A stretch of 7,524 bases of DNA, from assembly GCA_027451645.1 (NCBI GenBank), contig DAIDIX010000084.1:1-7524 (forward strand). Direction: 5' to 3'. The stretch comes from Candidatus Dormiibacterota bacterium. Lineage in GTDB: Bacteria; Chloroflexota; Dormibacteria; Aeolococcales; Aeolococcaceae. The position numbers were made by a program, and so were the translations under genes. This document shows positions 6,367 to 7,524 of this stretch, piece after piece (position 1 is the stretch's first letter; the number at the start of each line of letters is the position of its first letter). Below the pieces are notes generated by a model. It saw only the letters and a program-made list of their open reading frames with translations. It searched no databases and was not told the DNA's origin.

Positions 6367-6468
6367 GGACCCATCATCCCACGATTGTTCCTCTCCTGCT
6401 TCCGGGAGTGGATGCTCCGTGACATGGAGGGATTGCACCATGCGGCAGCATGGGGCACACTCATTCAC
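6367..6468. promoter_or_regulatory. divergent intergenic region between SseB-like and phosphotransferase genes
   Basis: This is a 102-nt spacer and must hold both promoters. On the minus strand GAACAATCGT (6390 to 6381) shares ACAATCGT with the element before the polyprenyl synthase (3258-3265). A TGGTGCAAT extended -10-like string (6440 to 6432, minus) is a second candidate. On the plus strand no convincing -10 or Shine-Dalgarno precedes the ATG at 6469; GGAGGG at 6426-6431 is too far from it and serves no in-frame start. Confidence 0.3.
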
Positions 6469-7425
6469 ATGTCGACTGATGCACTGCCATCCGCACTTCC
6501 TCCCTGGGCAGCAACCATTCCCATGGATGCAGGACGTGCCCTGCAGCTCATACGTACCCAGTTTCCCCACCGGGGCTGGACAACGATTGCCCCGCTCGGG
6601 GAGGGATGGGACTGCACCGTGTTCCGTGTCGAGGAAGCGTGGGCTTTCCGCTTTCCGCGCCGGGAACCAGCCCTTCCGTGCGTGGAACGGGAACTCATTG
6701 TCCTTCCTGCCCTCGCTCCGCTCCTTCCGTTTTCTATTCCTGTACCTGAGTACCAGGGAGTTGCCACTCCACTGTTCCCGTACCGTTTCTGGGGATCCCG
6801 CATCATTGAGGGGAGGGAGCTTGCCCTTGCGGACCTTGACAGCAGGGAACGTGCCACGTGCGCGGAGGAGCTGGGAGCCGCAGTCCGGGAGCTCCATGCA
6901 TGCCGCCTTCCCGATGCGCTCCGGGAAGTCCTTCCGGTAGATCCGAACAGGCGGGGAGACCCCCGGGTACGGAGTGAGAACCTCCTGCCCCTCGCTGCAC
7001 GGCTTGCACCACTCCTTCCGCCGGTTACTGCGGATGCCCTTGCCGCGCTTTCCCGGGAGGCAGCAGACACACGGCTTCCCTCCCGGGAGGCGGTCATGCT
7101 CCATGGTGACCTCCATCTCCGCCATGTCCTTGTCCAGGAGCATGGCTCCCTTGCCGGGATAATCGACTGGGGGGACTGCTGCCTTGGACCGAGATCCATT
7201 GACCTTTCCATTGCGTACAGTGCCTTTCCCCGTGAGGCACGGGACATCTTCTTTGCCGCGTACGGGGCACACCTGGATCCTGCGGAGGCGTGTCATGCCA
7301 TGACCCTGGCTGCCCACCTTGCTGCCCTCCTTGCGGACTCCGCACTGGAGCGGAATGACTCCCTCCAGCTCGAGGCACAGGTCACTGCACTCATCCGGGT
7401 GGGAGACGCCTTCCGGGAACAGTGA
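6469..7425 (+). CDS. APH-type phosphotransferase family protein
   Basis: Protein-kinase-like small-molecule kinase of 318 residues. Seen: a Gly-rich ATP loop PLGEGWDCTVFRV (42-54), WAFRFPRR (58-65) where the ATP-anchoring basic residue would lie, an acidic helix with CVERE (71-75), the catalytic loop LHGDLHLRHVLV (211-222) with Asp214 as base, and the metal-binding IIDWGD (231-236), followed by the usual acidic helix GPRSIDLSIAY. In the catalytic loop the family's common Asn is His219, a variant I recall in other members of this group. Family members phosphorylate aminoglycosides, macrolides, choline, homoserine, sugars and others; nothing here indicates an antibiotic substrate. The start at 6469 is chosen because upstream in-frame codons are antisense to the SseB-like gene and not family-like; there is no clear Shine-Dalgarno, so a leaderless start or ATG 6523 (MDAGRALQLI) are possible. 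GC is higher than in the left half. Confidence 0.88.
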   Translation: MSTDALPSALPPWAATIPMDAGRALQLIRTQFPHRGWTTIAPLGEGWDCTVFRVEEAWAFRFPRREPALPCVERELIVLPALAPLLPFSIPVPEYQGVATPLFPYRFWGSRIIEGRELALADLDSRERATCAEELGAAVRELHACRLPDALREVLPVDPNRRGDPRVRSENLLPLAARLAPLLPPVTADALAALSREAADTRLPSREAVMLHGDLHLRHVLVQEHGSLAGIIDWGDCCLGPRSIDLSIAYSAFPREARDIFFAAYGAHLDPAEACHAMTLAAHLAALLADSALERNDSLQLEAQVTALIRVGDAFREQ

Positions 7426-7524
7426 GTCGTCCGGATGCATGGATACATAAGGGCGTTCGAAAAGCGGAGCTGGAATACGTCCAGCAGTCCCCCAAAATAT
7501 CCTGATGCTACAATCAGGGAAAGG
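7426..7524. other. non-coding tail with hairpin and promoter-like element
   Basis: No gene is supported here. It holds a 6-bp stem with a 5-nt loop (GCTGGA at 7469-7474, TCCAGC at 7480-7485) with no T-run after it on the plus strand; read on the minus strand it is followed within a few bases by TTTT, so it could be a weak terminator for a gene arriving from the right. Further on is the inverted repeat CCTGAT/ATCAGG (7501-7506 and 7513-7518), which overlaps the promoter-like element described separately. Confidence 0.3.
7506..7514 (+). promoter_or_regulatory. extended -10 promoter-like element near the window end
   Basis: TGCTACAAT matches TGnTATAAT with one mismatch in the hexamer and has the same TACAAT as the element before the polyprenyl synthase. 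It would start a transcript near 7521, towards a gene outside the window. It sits inside the inverted repeat CCTGAT-N6-ATCAGG, so a dimeric regulator could overlap it. Confidence 0.35.

Noticed and set aside
6047..6940. 297-codon plus-strand open frame across the SseB-like and phosphotransferase genes
   Set aside because: It is Ser/Arg-rich, crosses two real genes in wrong frames and has no motif. GGAGGG at 6426 before the ATG at 6440 in this frame is coincidental.
6465..7247. 260-codon minus-strand open frame rich in Ser and Arg
   Set aside because: It is antisense to the phosphotransferase catalytic region; the composition is typical of shadow frames in GC-rich coding DNA.
6367..7440. Long minus-strand extension of the SseB-like frame (491 codons in all)
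   Set aside because: Only the last 133 residues resemble a real protein; the rest is antisense to the phosphotransferase gene.
1..7524. Search for tRNA, rRNA, CRISPR arrays, transposase genes, terminal inverted repeats and riboswitch-like leaders
   Set aside because: None was seen by eye on either strand, and almost all of the sequence is accounted for by protein genes.

Overview
The window is densely packed bacterial chromosomal DNA of about 50-68% GC by hand count on sampled lines. It has seven well supported protein genes, one less certain membrane-protein gene, and no recognisable rRNA, tRNA, CRISPR array, insertion sequence or phage gene. The peptidoglycan genes show that the host makes a cell wall. 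UGA, UAG and the usual code are used normally. Lineage cannot be fixed from the sequence. Single genes on alternating strands, at least one probable leaderless start and the MurD/MurL pairing would fit several groups; a Patescibacteria-like genome is only a guess.

Layout from left to right: (1) the 3' part of a GNAT acetyltransferase (+), cut by the window edge. (2) A minus-strand two-gene operon, murL then murD, joined by an ATGA overlap. (3) A long-chain type trans-polyprenyl diphosphate synthase (+), divergent from murL. (4) A four-helix membrane protein of unknown function (-), whose reading frame runs 225 nt into the 3' end of the synthase gene on the other strand. (5) An endonuclease/exonuclease/phosphatase-fold enzyme (+), divergent from the membrane protein. 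(6) A short SseB-like protein (-) that shares a palindromic CTAG stop with gene 5. (7) An APH-type phosphotransferase (+), divergent from gene 6, followed by about 100 nt of non-coding DNA with a hairpin and a promoter-like extended -10.

The clearest biology is the murD-murL pair. MurL-family enzymes epimerise the terminal L-Glu of UDP-MurNAc-L-Ala-L-Glu, and their partner MurD (MurD2 type) adds L-Glu rather than D-Glu. The pair therefore replaces the usual route of glutamate racemase plus D-Glu-adding MurD. The MurD here has changes at positions that in E. coli MurD lie around the D-Glu site, which supports this reading. The neighbouring prenyl synthase makes isoprenoid chains but is not the cis-type undecaprenyl synthase of wall synthesis, so a link to the wall is not shown. 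The other genes look like independent single-gene units. Divergent pairs appear to share overlapping -10 elements, and convergent pairs abut or overlap with no obvious intrinsic terminator.
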